Below the pieces are notes generated by a model. The model had not been told where the DNA came from. It made no database searches and saw only the letters and a list, made by a program, of their open reading frames with translations. DNA of 64,000 bases, taken from assembly GCA_958295665.1 (NCBI GenBank), contig OY282558.1, forward strand, positions 49,297,389 through 49,361,388, given 5' to 3'. This DNA comes from Tipula vernalis (taxonomy: Eukaryota; Arthropoda; Insecta; Diptera; Tipulidae). A program made the translations under genes and the position numbers. This document shows positions 1 through 10,785 of the stretch, piece by piece (position 1 is the stretch's first letter; every line of letters begins with the position of its first letter).

Positions 1-199
1 AGCCGCTCTTGGACTCTGAGTTCCGTTATGATAAATTAACTTACCCACTTGATTTGGTATACCTCTAATCTGGTTACCAATCACCCATAGCTCATGGATT
101 AGAGCCATGCCAATGTTTTGGCAGATAAACCTACGACAAAGGACGTCCGAAGACGCCTTTGCATGATGCAGGTTTATATGCAGGCAGGCGATGTGTGCC
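1..199 (-). CDS. LINE ORF2 N-terminus, endonuclease domain start (partial)
   Basis: Reading the minus strand from about 199 to the window edge gives an open frame containing INLHHAKASSDVL, then IGMALIHELWV and GKLIYHNGTQSPRA. This pattern matches the first strands of the apurinic-type endonuclease/exonuclease/phosphatase domain that begins ORF2 of I/R1/LOA/Jockey LINEs, with the conserved N (INL) and E (family form 'IQEPW', here IHELW) positions. In intact elements this enzyme nicks target DNA to start target-primed reverse transcription. ORF1 ends at a TGA near 201-203 and ORF2 follows in another frame, the usual overlapping or abutting arrangement. The rest of ORF2 lies outside the window, so intactness cannot be judged. 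Confidence 0.7.
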
Positions 200-200
200 T

Positions 201-1585
201 TCAATTTACAGAAGGCCCCTTCTGAAGGCCCTGCTCAGCCTCCTTTTCAGCACCGCCACCACCCGCATTCTTTTTTTGTCCGGTCGATGGCTGACTAGTG
301 TCCTCCATCGCCGTTCTGCTGGCCCCCGCTGCCTGAGAGCCTCCAGGCCTAACCAGTGGCTTGCACGAGGGGAGCCCTTGTGAGGCCTTCCCCCGCGTCA
401 CCCCTGACGCCTTCCTCTCCCTTTCCCGCCTTCTCCTCACCTGTCTTCTGGAGAGGGCGGTCACCCCGGTGGTCTTCGCTACAGGTGCCGCTACCGTAGC
501 TTCCACAGGCTTGACCACTTGGGTCCCGCCGACAGAAGCCGGTTTAGCTCCACTCTGACCACCCTTGGGATGCAATTGTACAGTCCCAAATTTATAGTTG
601 ACCTTAAAGCCAACCCGCTTGAGCTTCTCAACTGAAGAGTGGTCTATAGAGAACGTGAAAAAGGCCGAAGAGCCTTTCGCCTCCCTCCTGATCACTCTCC
701 AGTTGATCGCCTGCATGCCCTCATTTTGGCTTTTTATAAAACCAAAAAGCTTCTCCGTGGGCAATTCAGCACTGTTTGCGAAAGTTCCGAACACAATCCT
801 GGCTCGAGGCAGGTTTTCCCCCTCGGCCACGATCAGCTGCGCACCCCCCATGGCTTGATACTGCCTATGGCCTCCCTGAGCCACTGAACAGTGGCCCGGT
901 CAGCACAGGTTAGTACCAGCCAACCAGGCCGAAGCTGACTGCCAAGGAACTTAGGTTTAAGCTCCTTGGCCTCTTGCTCTAGCACCTTATCTAGGATGCC
1001 CTCCTGGACAGCCTTAAGCTGCTCTTCAGTGAGGACAACCTCTGGAAAACCAGTGGGCAAGATCCCAACGATCTCCAACTCCGCAGCCTGCCTGAAGGTA
1101 AGTCCCAGTACCCTTATCCGAGCGGATCCTCTTTGACGGTGGGGCCTCTGCGAAAGCACAAGACTCACTTTGTGGCCACATCGCCAGAAGCCTTGTCTCG
1201 CTTCCGGGCGATTTGCCCTGAGCAAGAAGCCTCCTGTACCGCTTCTTCGAGGCCCCACACATTTTCACGCGAGGAGCCGCGGAAGGTTTGTCAGTGATGC
1301 TGACAGTTCCTTTCGGGTCCTCCCGACGACTTTGCTCCCCCCTGCTTTCACAGAGGCGATACCCCCACTTACGGGGGCCGAGTTCTCATCTCCTGAGGTG
1401 TCCATGTCGGAGTTGAGAACTAATTTCTCAATCCCCGACCGGAGCTCCCCATCCGATAGACCACTCATCGAGAGTCCCACAACGGAAAGAGAGCCGAGGT
1501 CCTCGAGCACCACCGCGGAACTATCGCTGGTGCATGACGCTTTAGGAGCGTCATCATCCTTATTATTTTCATTATGTTTAAACAT
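201..1585 (-). pseudogene. LINE ORF1 (DUF4780-like RNA-binding protein), frameshifted
   Basis: Three overlapping minus-strand frames together cover one ORF1. The first segment (1585-1265) is acidic and serine-rich. The second, in a shifted frame from 1268, carries the family-typical CGASKKRYRRLLAQGKSP and a basic stretch. The reading then returns to the first frame (to 833) for a segment ending RATVQWLREAIGSI, and shifts again to 884-201 for GENLPRARIVFGTFANS and a basic glycine/proline-rich tail. The last two segments resemble the DUF4780 domain found in ORF1 or gag-like proteins of dipteran LINEs, probably binding element RNA. At least three frame changes (near 1268, about 1120 and about 845) show decay. 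Confidence 0.75.
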
Positions 1586-2036
1586 TTTGTTCCCACGAGT
1601 TGCTGGGAAAAGAAAGTCGCCTGTGGGACACCCAGCTTTACCACAGGCAGGCTAAATAAAACTGGAGGGCGCCTGGTATCCAGAGTCCGCATACTTTGGG
1701 CTGATTAACCTATCAGCCATTCATCCATCGGCATATGCTGTTCCACCTTAGATTAGGGTTTTTTATCAAGGATTTCTCCTTTAGCGCCGTACTTTAGCCT
1801 GTGCCAAATGGTCAAAAGTACCAAAGGGCCTCAGTTACCAGTGATTGCCACGAGGAGGCAGTACTTACACTTGCGAATTGTGACCAGGTTACCCCTTCCA
1901 CAATTGTACCCATCACGCTAGCTGCCTAACACATGACCAGAACAGCTCGCTTAATGTGCACCCTACTGGAAGGTTACGGAGCTGGTAGATTACTCTACTC
2001 AACTTTAATCCCCCTTCCAGTAGACGCCAAATCACC

Positions 2037-2299
2037 ATGTGGAGGTACATACTTAGGCACGACGGACCGACGTGACGTGAAGTTTCTGACACAAAATAAC
2101 AAATAACAAAAAATTTGTATGTATTAGAAATACCCAAAACAAAATTCTTATTGGAATGAACTGAGTGATTTCTTACCGTTAAGTTTCTAACAAATAATAA
2201 AAACGTAATTATTTGATTCCAAACAAAACACATCCAATCTAAAAAAATGGTTTTAAATTCCGATTAAAACGTAATTGAATGAGTGTTTCCATGTAAAGC
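2037..2299. other. A+T-rich spacer, no feature recognised
   Basis: The sequence beyond the LINE 5' end has no coding frame or repeat that I recognise. It separates the LINE from the inverted repeat starting near 2300. Confidence 0.5.
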
Positions 2300-2850
2300 T
2301 TAGAAGAAAAATTTTTTTCGGAACGGAGGATTTGAAATCTTGTTAATGGCAGTTTTGCACCTAAAATATTGAGTATTTTCTATTGGGGCTCCATTAACAA
2401 GCACTGCCAGAGATTTGGGCAAGGTTCGGCTATATAGGTCATATAAGCCATATTGTAGGGCTATAGTTTTAGGTAACACAAGTGTTCTACTATCATATAA
2501 TATACGCCACACGGTATTAATATCGTTCATTGATTGGAGGGTACGACCAAGCCTAAACCTGTCTCCCAGATGACGCCAGGCCCACCGTACACCTATTACA
2601 CAAAACAATACCTAAGGATATGAAAGGAAAGTTAATATTATACCTATGTAGTCGATAGTTAGTAAAATGGTTGTTTGTAAAAGAGCCATTAACAAAATTA
2701 CAAATCCTGCGTTTCGAAAAAACTTCTTCTGGTTAGTGTGCCCCATATACCTTAGCTTATATGACCTTTATAGCCGAATCTTGCCCAAATCTCTGGCAGT
2801 GCATGTTAATGGGCCCCAAATAGAAAATACTCAATATTTTAACCCCCTTT
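2300..2850. repeat. Inverted repeat with swapped sub-blocks
   Basis: Two blocks occur in both orientations. Block A includes ccattaacaa and ccgttccgaaaaaa-type sequence. Block B includes cccaaatctctggcagtgc and aaaatactcaatatttta. On the minus strand at 2460-2310 the order is B then A; on the plus strand at 2680-2842 it is A then B. Both copies keep a similar reading of block A (AINKISNPPFRKK on minus, AINKITNPAFRKN on plus), which may be chance. The swapped order suggests a tandem A-B-A-B source that was inverted. It abuts the end of the BEL integrase at about 2850. The family is unknown. Confidence 0.55.
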
Positions 2851-3458
2851 GCCTCTCCTATCACTCTTTTTAAATGATGCTTTACTGATTTTACTGCGGC
2901 CTCCTACAATCCCCCAAAATATGGTGCGCTCGGTGGAATAAAATGCTATTTAGGGCCATGTTCCGTAGCAGAATTTGCAATGTTTGAAGTTAATTGTTCT
3001 ACTAATTTTTTATTTTGTAAGTCCATTATCTTACCAGCACCAACAAAGTTAGTACCATTGTCGCAATAAATATCGGAGCATATTCCTCTATGAGACACAA
3101 ACCGTTTGTATGCTGCCATGAACGCTTCTGTTGTTAAATCACTGACCATCTCAATGTGGACAACCTTTGTTGCCATACAAACGAAAATTGCAAGATCGCC
3201 TTTATACGATTTATTGCCTCTACCTTTTGATACTCTTACGTTGAATGGTCCAGCGTAATCAACTCTTGACTTCAAAAATGGCCGAGCAGGAGCTGTTCTT
3301 GCCTCTGGTAAATTACCCATTAGTTGTTGTTTAATGTTTTTACTGAATCGGTGACATCTCAGACATTTCGATATTTGTTGCCTGACAACATTTCGTCCAT
3401 TTATGATCCAAAATTTTGTTCGGATGTGGGCTAAAGTTAACTGAGTACCGCCATGCAT
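2850..3458 (-). pseudogene. BEL/Pao #1 integrase
   Basis: The integrase starts within its zinc-binding region: HGGTQ, a histidine in LAHIRTKFWII, then CLRCHRF. The catalytic core follows: DYAGPF carries the first catalytic Asp and YCDNGTNFVGA the second. The annotated reading stops at a TAG just after HGPK (about 2946-2948). The same frame continues with HFIPPSAPYFGGL, a second TAG where a Trp is expected, and EAAVKSVKHHLKRVIG, which holds the third catalytic residue (Glu). All three catalytic positions are therefore present, but two nonsense codons interrupt the domain. The sequence is lost at about 2850, where the inverted repeat begins. It would have inserted the element's cDNA into host DNA. 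Confidence 0.88.
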
Positions 3459-3652
3459 TCTTGTATTACCAGGTTATTAATTGGATGTGATTGTGGAAGA
3501 ATCAAGGGATGTTTTTCATCATATGACCAGGCTTAGTGGTCCATCCTTTAAAAATGGTGAGAGTGACAGTAATTTACTTTTGTTGTCGATTGTTTTATTG
3601 TTCTTTAAATTATGAATTTCATTGTTATATTGGCCTTGTTGGGCCCTTCCAA

Positions 3653-4123
3653 TTAACAGATACGGAGAGCTTCTTGCATTTCTTGAGGTGATATAATGTT
3701 ACCTGGTTCGTACTTTATTAGTTTTAGCTTGTTGATAAATCGTTTACAATATGATATTATTCTTTGAATCTTCTTTAAACTTGAATGTTTTACGTATAGA
3801 TGATCAAACAGGTTTTCGTCGTCTTTTATTTTCGTTGTTACGACTAACCTTTTCTCTGGAATGTTTTCAAGGTTTCCTGATGAATTATGAATTGGCCAAT
3901 TTGTTGGAGTGTCTGTTAACCAACTTGGCCCATTCCACCATATTTGATGTTTTTCGAGACAGTCAGCTTCTATGACTCTTGATGCACAATCAGCTGGATT
4001 TTGAGACGACTTAATATAATTCCATGTTGTTGGGATGGTTAGGCTGTGGATTTCTGTTACTCTGTTTGCAACAAATATTTTAAAGCGATACGGTACTGCT
4101 TTGATCCAAGGGAGTACTATCAT
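3653..4123 (-). pseudogene. BEL/Pao #1 RNase H/connection region
   Basis: The frame contains KIFVANRVTEIHSL, WNYIKSSQNPADCASR and GPSWLTD, the conserved stretch between RNase H and integrase in BEL/Pao pol proteins. It is shifted by one frame relative to the RT (4212-5477) and integrase (2850-3458) segments, so at least two indels flank it. The N-terminal RNase H catalytic residues are not clearly visible in this fragment. The following segment toward the integrase, including EEMQEALRI-like sequence, is family-typical. Confidence 0.8.
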
Positions 4124-4211
4124 TGAGTCAGTCTTTTAATTTCTTTCGCCATCAACCTCGCAAGCAACAAAGCACCACACAATTCTAATCTAGGGATTGT
4201 TAGTTTTGTTT

Positions 4212-5477
4212 TTATTGGTGCGACCTTTGTTTTGATATTAGTAAATATGGTCGAGCTGCAGCATCTGTATCATCTCGTTGGTAACAATATATTACTGCTG
4301 CATATGAATGTTCGGATGCGTCGCAAAATCCATGTAGCTCTATGGGCGAATTGTTGGAAGTTTTCACCCACCTTGGTATTTTTATTTGTTCTAGCGCAGG
4401 CAATGAATTTTTATAAGTATTCCTTCTCATTAATATTTCTTGAGGTAGTGGCTCATCCCAAGATATTCCTGTTAACCAAAGTTGTTGGAATAATATTTTG
4501 GCTACTATAATAGTTGGTGATAACCACCCCAAAGGATCAAATAATTGTGACACCTCGGATAATAATTTCCTTTTGGTGGCAATTTCGGTTTTTTTCTGTT
4601 TTAAATTTATTTTGAATCCGAAGGTATCGCTGTCAGGGTTCCAAGATATGCCCAGCGTCTTAATAATTTCATCTAACTTGATGTCCAACGTACCGATTGC
4701 CCGTGACTCGAGTGGTATCTGTTGTAATAAATCTGTGTTGTTACTAGCCCATTTCCGTAGTTGAAATCCTCCTTTATGTAGTAATTCAATTAATTGACGT
4801 TGCTGTATTTGTGATTCTTTTACCAAAGCACTGCCGCTTAGTAAGTCATCCACATAGAAATCGTTTAAAGCTATATCAGCTGCTATGGGAAACTCTTGTC
4901 TTTCATCATTTGCCAACTGTTGTAACGTGCGGATGGCCAGGTAGGGGGCACTAGCTGTTCCAAAGGATACAGTGGTTAATTAATATTCGCGAGTTGGTTC
5001 TTTTTCGTTTCCTCTCCATAGTATCTTTTGATACCTTTGGTCATCTTTATGTATTCGTATTTGACGATACATTTTCTCGATGTCTACTGTGTAGACTACC
5101 CTATGTTTTCTCCATCTTAACAGGATCGAAATCAATTCTTCCTGTAATGTTGGCCCAACCACTTGTTGATCGTTGAGGCTCTTTTTGTTACTGGTTTTAG
5201 CTGATGCATCGAAAACAACACGTAGCTTTGTGGTTGTGCTGTTTTCCTTTACTATTGCATGATGTGGTATGAAGTAGTCTTCTGATGGACTCATTTCATT
5301 TTCACAGAGTCGCATGTGACCAAGTTCAATGTATTCGTTAATGCACTTCTTGTAGTCATTGGCATATGTTGGTGATGCTGCGAATTTCTTCTCCAATTGC
5401 AGGAATCTGGCTAATGCTCTTGTTTTTGAAGCCCCAAGTATATCTCCCACTAGCATCACGGCTATAATTTGCCTCAT
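4212..5477 (-). pseudogene. BEL/Pao #1 reverse transcriptase
   Basis: One frame carries nearly a whole Pao-type RT: INEYIELGHM, PHHAIVKENS, LRVVFDASAKTS, then the first catalytic Asp in YTVDIEKMYRQIRI. A single TAA at about 4978 interrupts the stretch that resumes with LTTVSFGTASAPYLAIRTL. The active-site box FYVDDLLSG is intact, followed by GGFQLRKWASN and the thumb-like TLGISWNP region. Only that nonsense codon and flanking frameshifts break the domain, so this is the best preserved part of the element. The true upstream join (LGASKTRALARFLQLE) shows a frameshift from the protease/linker segment. Confidence 0.9.
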
Positions 5478-5634
5478 AAAGTTCCTGGCAATTTTTTTCT
5501 TCTTCTGTTAATAGTCTGTCTTATTGTACTTCTTCTATTTCCCAGAATGATTTTAATCTGTTGTTCAGCTCTGTTTTTGTTATCATGCACTGAACCCTTG
5601 ACGGCTCATTATAGTTTATTGGTCCGCAAATTAT

Positions 5635-6640
5635 CTATCCTAGTTCGGTTTTTTGTGCTATTGGTTCACCTGCTGCACCTTTTACCACATCATTCATTAT
5701 TATTGCCGGGTAGTAATCTGCACCTAATAATATGTCGATCTTATTTAATATATTGTTCTCTGGATCTGCCCCTAGCAAATTACTTATGTGTGACCATTTC
5801 CAGGCACTAAAACTGTATTCTGGTAGATCTCCCACTAGTTGCTGTACTATTAGCGCGCTTATTTGTGCTTTGAAATTCGACGGGAATCTTGGCTCAATGG
5901 CGATTCGATTTACTTCCTAGTGCTTCTAGTGATTGGAATCGTTTTTCCAAAAACAACAAAAAGTGATTCAAATTTTGAATCTTTTTTGGATCGTCTAAAC
6001 TTGTCTCATAGGCTCTGATGGATTCGTTGTCCAATTTCTTCTGAAGTATGTGTATTATCAGGGCATCATATTTTTCTTCAACACTCAGAATATTATTGAT
6101 GTTGTGAATGGCTTCACTTGTTGTGTCGTGCATTGTTCTGATTCTTGCTGCCGTGTGTGTCATCATATTTGGTTGATTAATTAGTTGGTTGAAATATGCT
6201 GCTGCTAGAATTCTTTCATTGTTGTAGCGATTGTTTAATATGTTCCAAGCTACAAGATAATTTTCTGCTGTTGATTCAAGATGGCTTATTATTTTAGCGG
6301 CTGGACCTCCTAAATGGCCTTTTAAGTAGTTGATCCTGTGCGTGTCCGTAAGCACTTGGTTTGTGTGTACGAGTTTCTTGAATGTATCCGCGAAACCTTT
6401 CCATCTCAAGATGTCCCCATAGAAAAGTGGAATTTCTATATTTGGTAATCGGATGTCTATTGAGTTGAGCTTTGGTTGTTGATGATTCTCAATCTCTATT
6501 GTAATTTCAATCACAATATCATCATGCGCCTGCTTAATGTTGTCGTAATAATTTTCTACAAAATATTTTGAGTTGACTTCATCTTCTTCTGAAACCTCTA
6601 TGTTTATTTTGTCGTCGAGGTCCATGATTGGTTCCATCAT
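5635..6640 (-). pseudogene. BEL/Pao #1 gag (DUF1759) fused to protease tail
   Basis: The 6640-5894 segment reads LPNIEIPLFYGDILRWKGF, YLKGHLGGPAAKIISHL and NYLVAWNILNNRY, the capsid-like DUF1759 region of BEL/Pao gag. It ends LEALGSKSN, then after a frame change continues within about 60 bases as ALIVQQLVGDLPE and IDILLGADYYPAI, the C-terminal half of the DUF1758 aspartic protease. The CCHC zinc knuckle and the protease catalytic D(T/S)G segment are missing between them. The simplest explanation is an internal deletion joining mid-gag to late protease, which makes this copy unable to process its polyprotein. Confidence 0.8.
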
Positions 6641-6716
6641 CCTCTCAATATATGTTTCAAAACAAGTTTTAGTGCTTGTTTTGATTTCTTTTGTGCTAAT
6701 GCTTCTTTAGCTGTGT

Positions 6717-7342
6717 TTATTTCTCTGTAGAGGGAATTTGGTCGAATTCTTTCCTTGTGGTTGCCACGGAAGTTGTACTGTTGCCAAATGAGCTTTGTCT
6801 CTCTTTCGGTGTTGGTTTACCGCTATCCTCTGTATTTAATATTTGTAAGGATATACTTTGCGAGTATTCCGCTGATGTTGTTGGTGTTGGTGTAAGTGGT
6901 GGCCGATTGTTTAATCGTTTTCGCATATCATCGATTAGGAGGTCGTAAGTCTCCGCTATCTTTTTTCGTGATTCGAAGTAAGGATGATTTTGCTCTAACG
7001 GTGGTTGTATTTGTCGGATGATATCATCCGTTGCGACATATTCTGTGTATAATGTTTTTAAAGCGGCTATTTTGCTTTCTAAATATGTCTTTGTTTTTCG
7101 AATATTTCCGTTTCGAATATTACGTCTTGTTTGTTTATGTTCGACATTGTCCCGCTATATGTTGTTGAATTTATTGCTGGATATTTGGTTTTAGCTGCCT
7201 GTTGCTTGATGGCTCGAACTTGCAGATCGTCAATTTCGTAAACTGTCTGTTGGTTTGGTTGGTGCCGGTTGTTGTTTGGCGTATATCTCTCTATAGGTGC
7301 CAGCTTTTTTTTGTGGCTTCGAAGGACCATGTTTAATTTCAA
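6717..7342 (-). pseudogene. BEL/Pao #1 gag N-terminal region
   Basis: Two minus-strand frames (7342-7079 starting MVLRSHKKK, and 6926-6717) precede the DUF1759 gag segment. They are rich in Asn, Gln, Thr and Lys, consistent with the poorly conserved N-terminal part of BEL gag, but I see no diagnostic motif. Position directly upstream of gag is the main argument. The Met at 7342 follows an A+T-rich leader and could be the original gag start. Confidence 0.45.
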
Positions 7343-7440
7343 GACTATCTTAATATGTAATAGCCTTGGTTTATAACAACTTAACTTAAATAGATTACCT
7401 CGGGTGGGGTCTATTTTTGCTTAATGTTTGTTTTTATGAA

Positions 7441-8256
7441 ATAAAACTAATTGTTGGTTTTTATTAGTAGAATTCCTTTTATTATATCTTTTATCGCTTA
7501 CCGTTGGTCAGGGCGATAAAAGATGTTTTTATTGAATCAATAATATTTTTTGAACTCTTTAAATCAGAAAAATTTCTGATGAGCCTGATTTTCTGAGAAT
7601 TTGTTGTTGTTTGCATGCTTCCACGTAATTTGTGCCGCAATCACTGAATTCGTCTGATGATCGAAATGATGCCATTTTCATTGCTCTGGTACATGCTACT
7701 CATTCATGCTTAGTATGACGAAAATATGCTCTTGGCATTTATTATTCAATACTCCGCTCTCACCTGTGATAATGTTGCTTGATTGCCACCAGTACTATTT
7801 TTAGGAGTGCTTTTCTGATGTGTAGTATCAACATTTGCGAGTAGACAGTCTCATAATACACCTAAACGCAAAACACTGACTACCAAATTATGTTTGCGCT
7901 TTCAACCTGTAACATTGAATCCAAAAACAGTTCAGGTTGAACGTAATTTTCGTATCACTCTTTGTTTTTTTTTTTTTTTTTCGACGGTGTATGGTGTTCT
8001 AAAATAAAAAACGAAAACATAATCAAATCGTCCAACATACAAAAGTAAACATAAATAATTGTAGAAGATATACAGATAAACATTTCGGTTTCTTTAATGG
8101 TTGCGCTTTAATGTACAATACATAAAAAAAAAAAAAAAAAATTAAAATAAATTACATATAAGTAAAGCTCATTGTAATACGCGGCTATACGCTCTAAACA
8201 CACAACGCGATATACTTATACACGACGATTAAGTGTAACATATAAGGTAATCATTG
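7441..8256. other. Possible BEL leader/LTR remnant and A+T-rich spacer
   Basis: No open frame is convincing here. The stretch begins with a stem-loop (7486-7524) and contains a 22-base T tract (about 7961-7982) and an A tract (about 8126-8142). On the minus strand it lies where the 5' LTR of the BEL element would be, but I could not find a matching second LTR, so this is positional inference. Confidence 0.35.
7486..7524 (-). promoter_or_regulatory. 12-bp perfect stem-loop near BEL leader
   Basis: Arms 7486-7497 (atcttttatcgc) and 7513-7524 are perfect reverse complements. The 15-nt loop contains ttaccgttggtcag. The same loop core, cgcttaccgttggtcag, occurs at 15939-15955 inside a stem of different sequence. 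This suggests a structured RNA element, perhaps in an LTR R region or leader. Its function is not known. Confidence 0.5.
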
Positions 8257-8972
8257 ATTTCCCTATGTACATCACACCAGAAATCCCATTTTAGAAAACC
8301 CACGATTTCTATAAATAATTCGGACATTTGGGATTGTGTAATTTTGTGCCTGTAATTAGAAAATTTGTGCATAGCGTACTTTAGGAAATAGAATGGGATT
8401 TCCCACGTGATTATCACACCAGAAATCCCATATATTCCGTTTATATAATAAAACATATTTTTCGGAGTATGATGATTGTGCAAAATTGTGCGTTACTAAA
8501 CTGACCTTGAAAATAGTTTATATTGACCAGAATCGGCCATAGAACATCCACAATGAATCAAAATCGTGGTTTTTCGAAGAGGTTATATGGGCGATTTCCA
8601 GAAATCCCTCCTTTTATTAACATTCGAATTAAATCAAAGTGTGGTTAGTATTCTGGCCAAGTAGAAGTTCTATGGCCGATTCTGGCTAAAGTATAATAAA
8701 CACAAACGTGAATCTTGGCCAGAATACTAACCATACTTAATTTTAATTCGAATGTTAATAAAAGGAGGGATTTCTACAAATCGCCCATATAACCTCTTCG
8801 AAAAACCACGATTTTGATCAATTGTGGATGTTCTATGGCCAATTCTGGCCAATATAAACTATTTTCAAGGTCAGTTTAGTAACGCACAATTTTACATAAT
8901 CATATGTTTTATTATATAAACGGAATATCTGGGATTTCTGGTGTGATAATCACGTGAGAAATCCCATCATAT

Positions 8973-9090
8973 TGTAATACTAGGTAAGCCTCTATAGTCC
9001 ATAGGGCAAACCCAGTTACACTTATTTTGTTGCCTCTATCCTTTTGCACATCCCACAGGCGGAATTAACCAGCTAGCTTCAGCGGTGAGG
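8973..9090 (+). repeat. Inverted LTR fragment at the left end of the Gypsy
   Basis: The plus strand here (tgtaatactaggtaagcc, then catcccacaggcgg and agcggtgaggtt) matches the minus-strand reading of the right LTR from its first base for about 118 bases. The two outer arms of the LTR are nearly palindromic, so only the central segment reveals the flip. The fragment ends in the RNase H coding sequence near 9090. Confidence 0.75.
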
Positions 9091-10785
9091 TTCAGCCCCC
9101 TTGCGATACTCTATGCGGAACTTGTAACCTTGGAGTTTCAAACTCCAACGTGCTAAACGACCTGAGAGATCAGCTTGGTTCATTAGCCACTGAAGGTCAG
9201 TGTGGTCTGTTATTAATACAAACTCATATCCTTCCACATAACCTCTAAATTTCTTGATACTGAGAACTGCAGCTAAGCTTTCAAGCTCGGTGACACTATA
9301 GTTTTTCTGTGCACCATTCAGTTTGTGTGAAAAGAAAGAGATTGGATGCTCTCCACCTTCCTCATCCTTCTGAAAAATACCACCGCCCACACCTGTTTTT
9401 GATGCATCTACCTGGATATAGTAAGTACTCGTATAATCCGGGTGCACTAATACCGGCGCCTCGGATAAACATGATTTTAATTGTTCAAACGATTGTTGGG
9501 CTTGCTCATTCCACTTGATACTTCCTTTAGATTTTAAAAGATCAGTGATCGGTGAAGCGATTGACGAATAATTCGGAATGAACTTCCGATACCAACCACT
9601 CATTCCGAGAAACTGTCTGATGTGTTTGACTGTCTTCGGGATCGGGAAGTTTTGAATAGCCTCGACTTTTTCTGGATCCACCTTAATGCTTCCATCCTCG
9701 ATAACATGTCCCAGATATTTAAGTTGTTTTAAAAGAAATTTGAATTTCTCCACATTGATGGTGAGACCAGCTTCACTCAACTGCCTCGCTACTAGTTCTA
9801 ATAGGCTAATATGTTCTTCGAATGTTGGAGAAGTGACTAGTAAATCATCCAGGTAAAGAAATACGCGGTCGTGTAATTCATGCGGAATTACCTTGTGCAT
9901 GAGCATACACATTGTTTGGGCTGCATTGCATAGACCGAAAGGCATTACCGTGAATTGGTATAGTGGTCTATTGGGAACAGTAAATGCAGTTTTTGCCCTA
10001 GCCGATGGATTTAGTGGGATTTGCCAAAAAGCATCTTTAAGATCGATACTCGAAATGTACTTGGTATTATCTAAACGACTGAGGAGCCCATCGATTATTG
10101 GTAATGGATATGCATCCTTCACTGTTACCGCATTTAACTTCCTAGCATCTAAGCATAGCCTTGTCTTCCCATTACTTTTACGAACTATTGCCATTGGCGA
10201 GCTCCAAGGGCTGCAAGATTCTTCAATTACTCCTAGCTTTAGCATCCGCTCTATCTCTGAATCTAAATCTTTCTGTACTGCTGGTGATATCGCATAATAC
10301 CGTTGTTTTATGGGCTTGGCATCACCCGTATCAATATCATACTCCAGCAAATGGGTATGCCCTAAACCAAGCTGTTCCGACGAAGGGAACTTGACCTTTG
10401 CCTTGTCTAGGATGCCTTGTTGTTTCTCAGATAAGATGTGATGGCTGCTAGTCAGGTTTTTACTAGTTGATGTGGGGTCAAGTGGATTTAGAGGTAAGCT
10501 CTTCGCACTTATCTCTAATACAGATATTTGAAGATTGAATACCTGCCAGAAATCGGTTCCTAAATATAGTTGTTGTGATAATGACGGGGCAATGTATAAA
10601 CATACCGTTCTGGATAGGTTGTTAAAAATGACTGGTAGATGTACGTAGCCCAGGACTTGTTCAGCTTCGCCACTAGCAGTATGTACCTGGGACTTATATT
10701 GTTGGTATGTTAGTCCCTGTTCTTGTAAAAACTGCTCACTGCCTCTCCCCAGTATGCTAATATTGGCTCCTGATTCAAGCAGTCA
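9079..10785 (-). pseudogene. Gypsy pol: protease end, reverse transcriptase, RNase H (truncated)
   Basis: A single open frame of about 568 codons. It begins in the protease with LESGANISILG, where the usual catalytic DSG reads ESG. RT follows: GVIEESCSPWSSPMAIVRK, LCLDARKLNAVTVKDAYPLP, SSIDLKDAFWQIPL (first catalytic Asp), FTVMPFGLCNAAQTM and the active-site box LYLDDLLV. The connection has KYLGHVIEDG and QFLGMSGWYRKFIPNY. RNase H carries IQVDASKTGVGGGIF, ELESLAA and LITDHTDLQWL. The frame ends EYRKGA then four codons of unrelated sequence, where the inverted LTR piece begins; the remaining RNase H end and the integrase are lost. The RT itself looks intact. Codons upstream of 10350 are also open, so the frame starts at the protease frameshift, not at a methionine. 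Confidence 0.9.

Larger units (their letters stand above)
1..2036 (-). mobile_element. LINE (I/LOA/R1-group non-LTR retrotransposon), 5' part
   Basis: A minus-strand non-LTR retrotransposon runs off the left edge. Its order along the minus strand is a 5' untranslated region (about 2036-1586), a broken ORF1 (1585-201), then the start of ORF2 (about 199-1). The 5' boundary near 2036 is placed because the same leader sequence recurs at 29400-29856, where it stops exactly at a target-site duplication. The clade call rests on the DUF4780-like ORF1 and on RNase H-bearing relatives elsewhere in the window. Frameshifts in ORF1 mean this copy cannot be autonomous. Confidence 0.8.
2850..7440 (-). mobile_element. 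BEL/Pao LTR retrotransposon #1, degraded internal region
   Basis: Minus-strand gag (DUF1759-like), protease tail, Pao-type RT, RNase H/connection and integrase follow each other in the canonical BEL/Pao order. Reading frames change several times, and at least three pol nonsense codons are visible. The gag runs straight into the end of the protease domain, so the zinc knuckle and protease active site are deleted. No intact LTR pair was identified. A stem-loop at 7486-7524 may belong to the 5' LTR or leader. Confidence 0.88.

Noticed and set aside
201..1655. Plus-strand frames of 65-161 codons over the LINE ORF1
   Set aside because: They are shadows of the minus-strand ORF1 and lack any recognisable domain.
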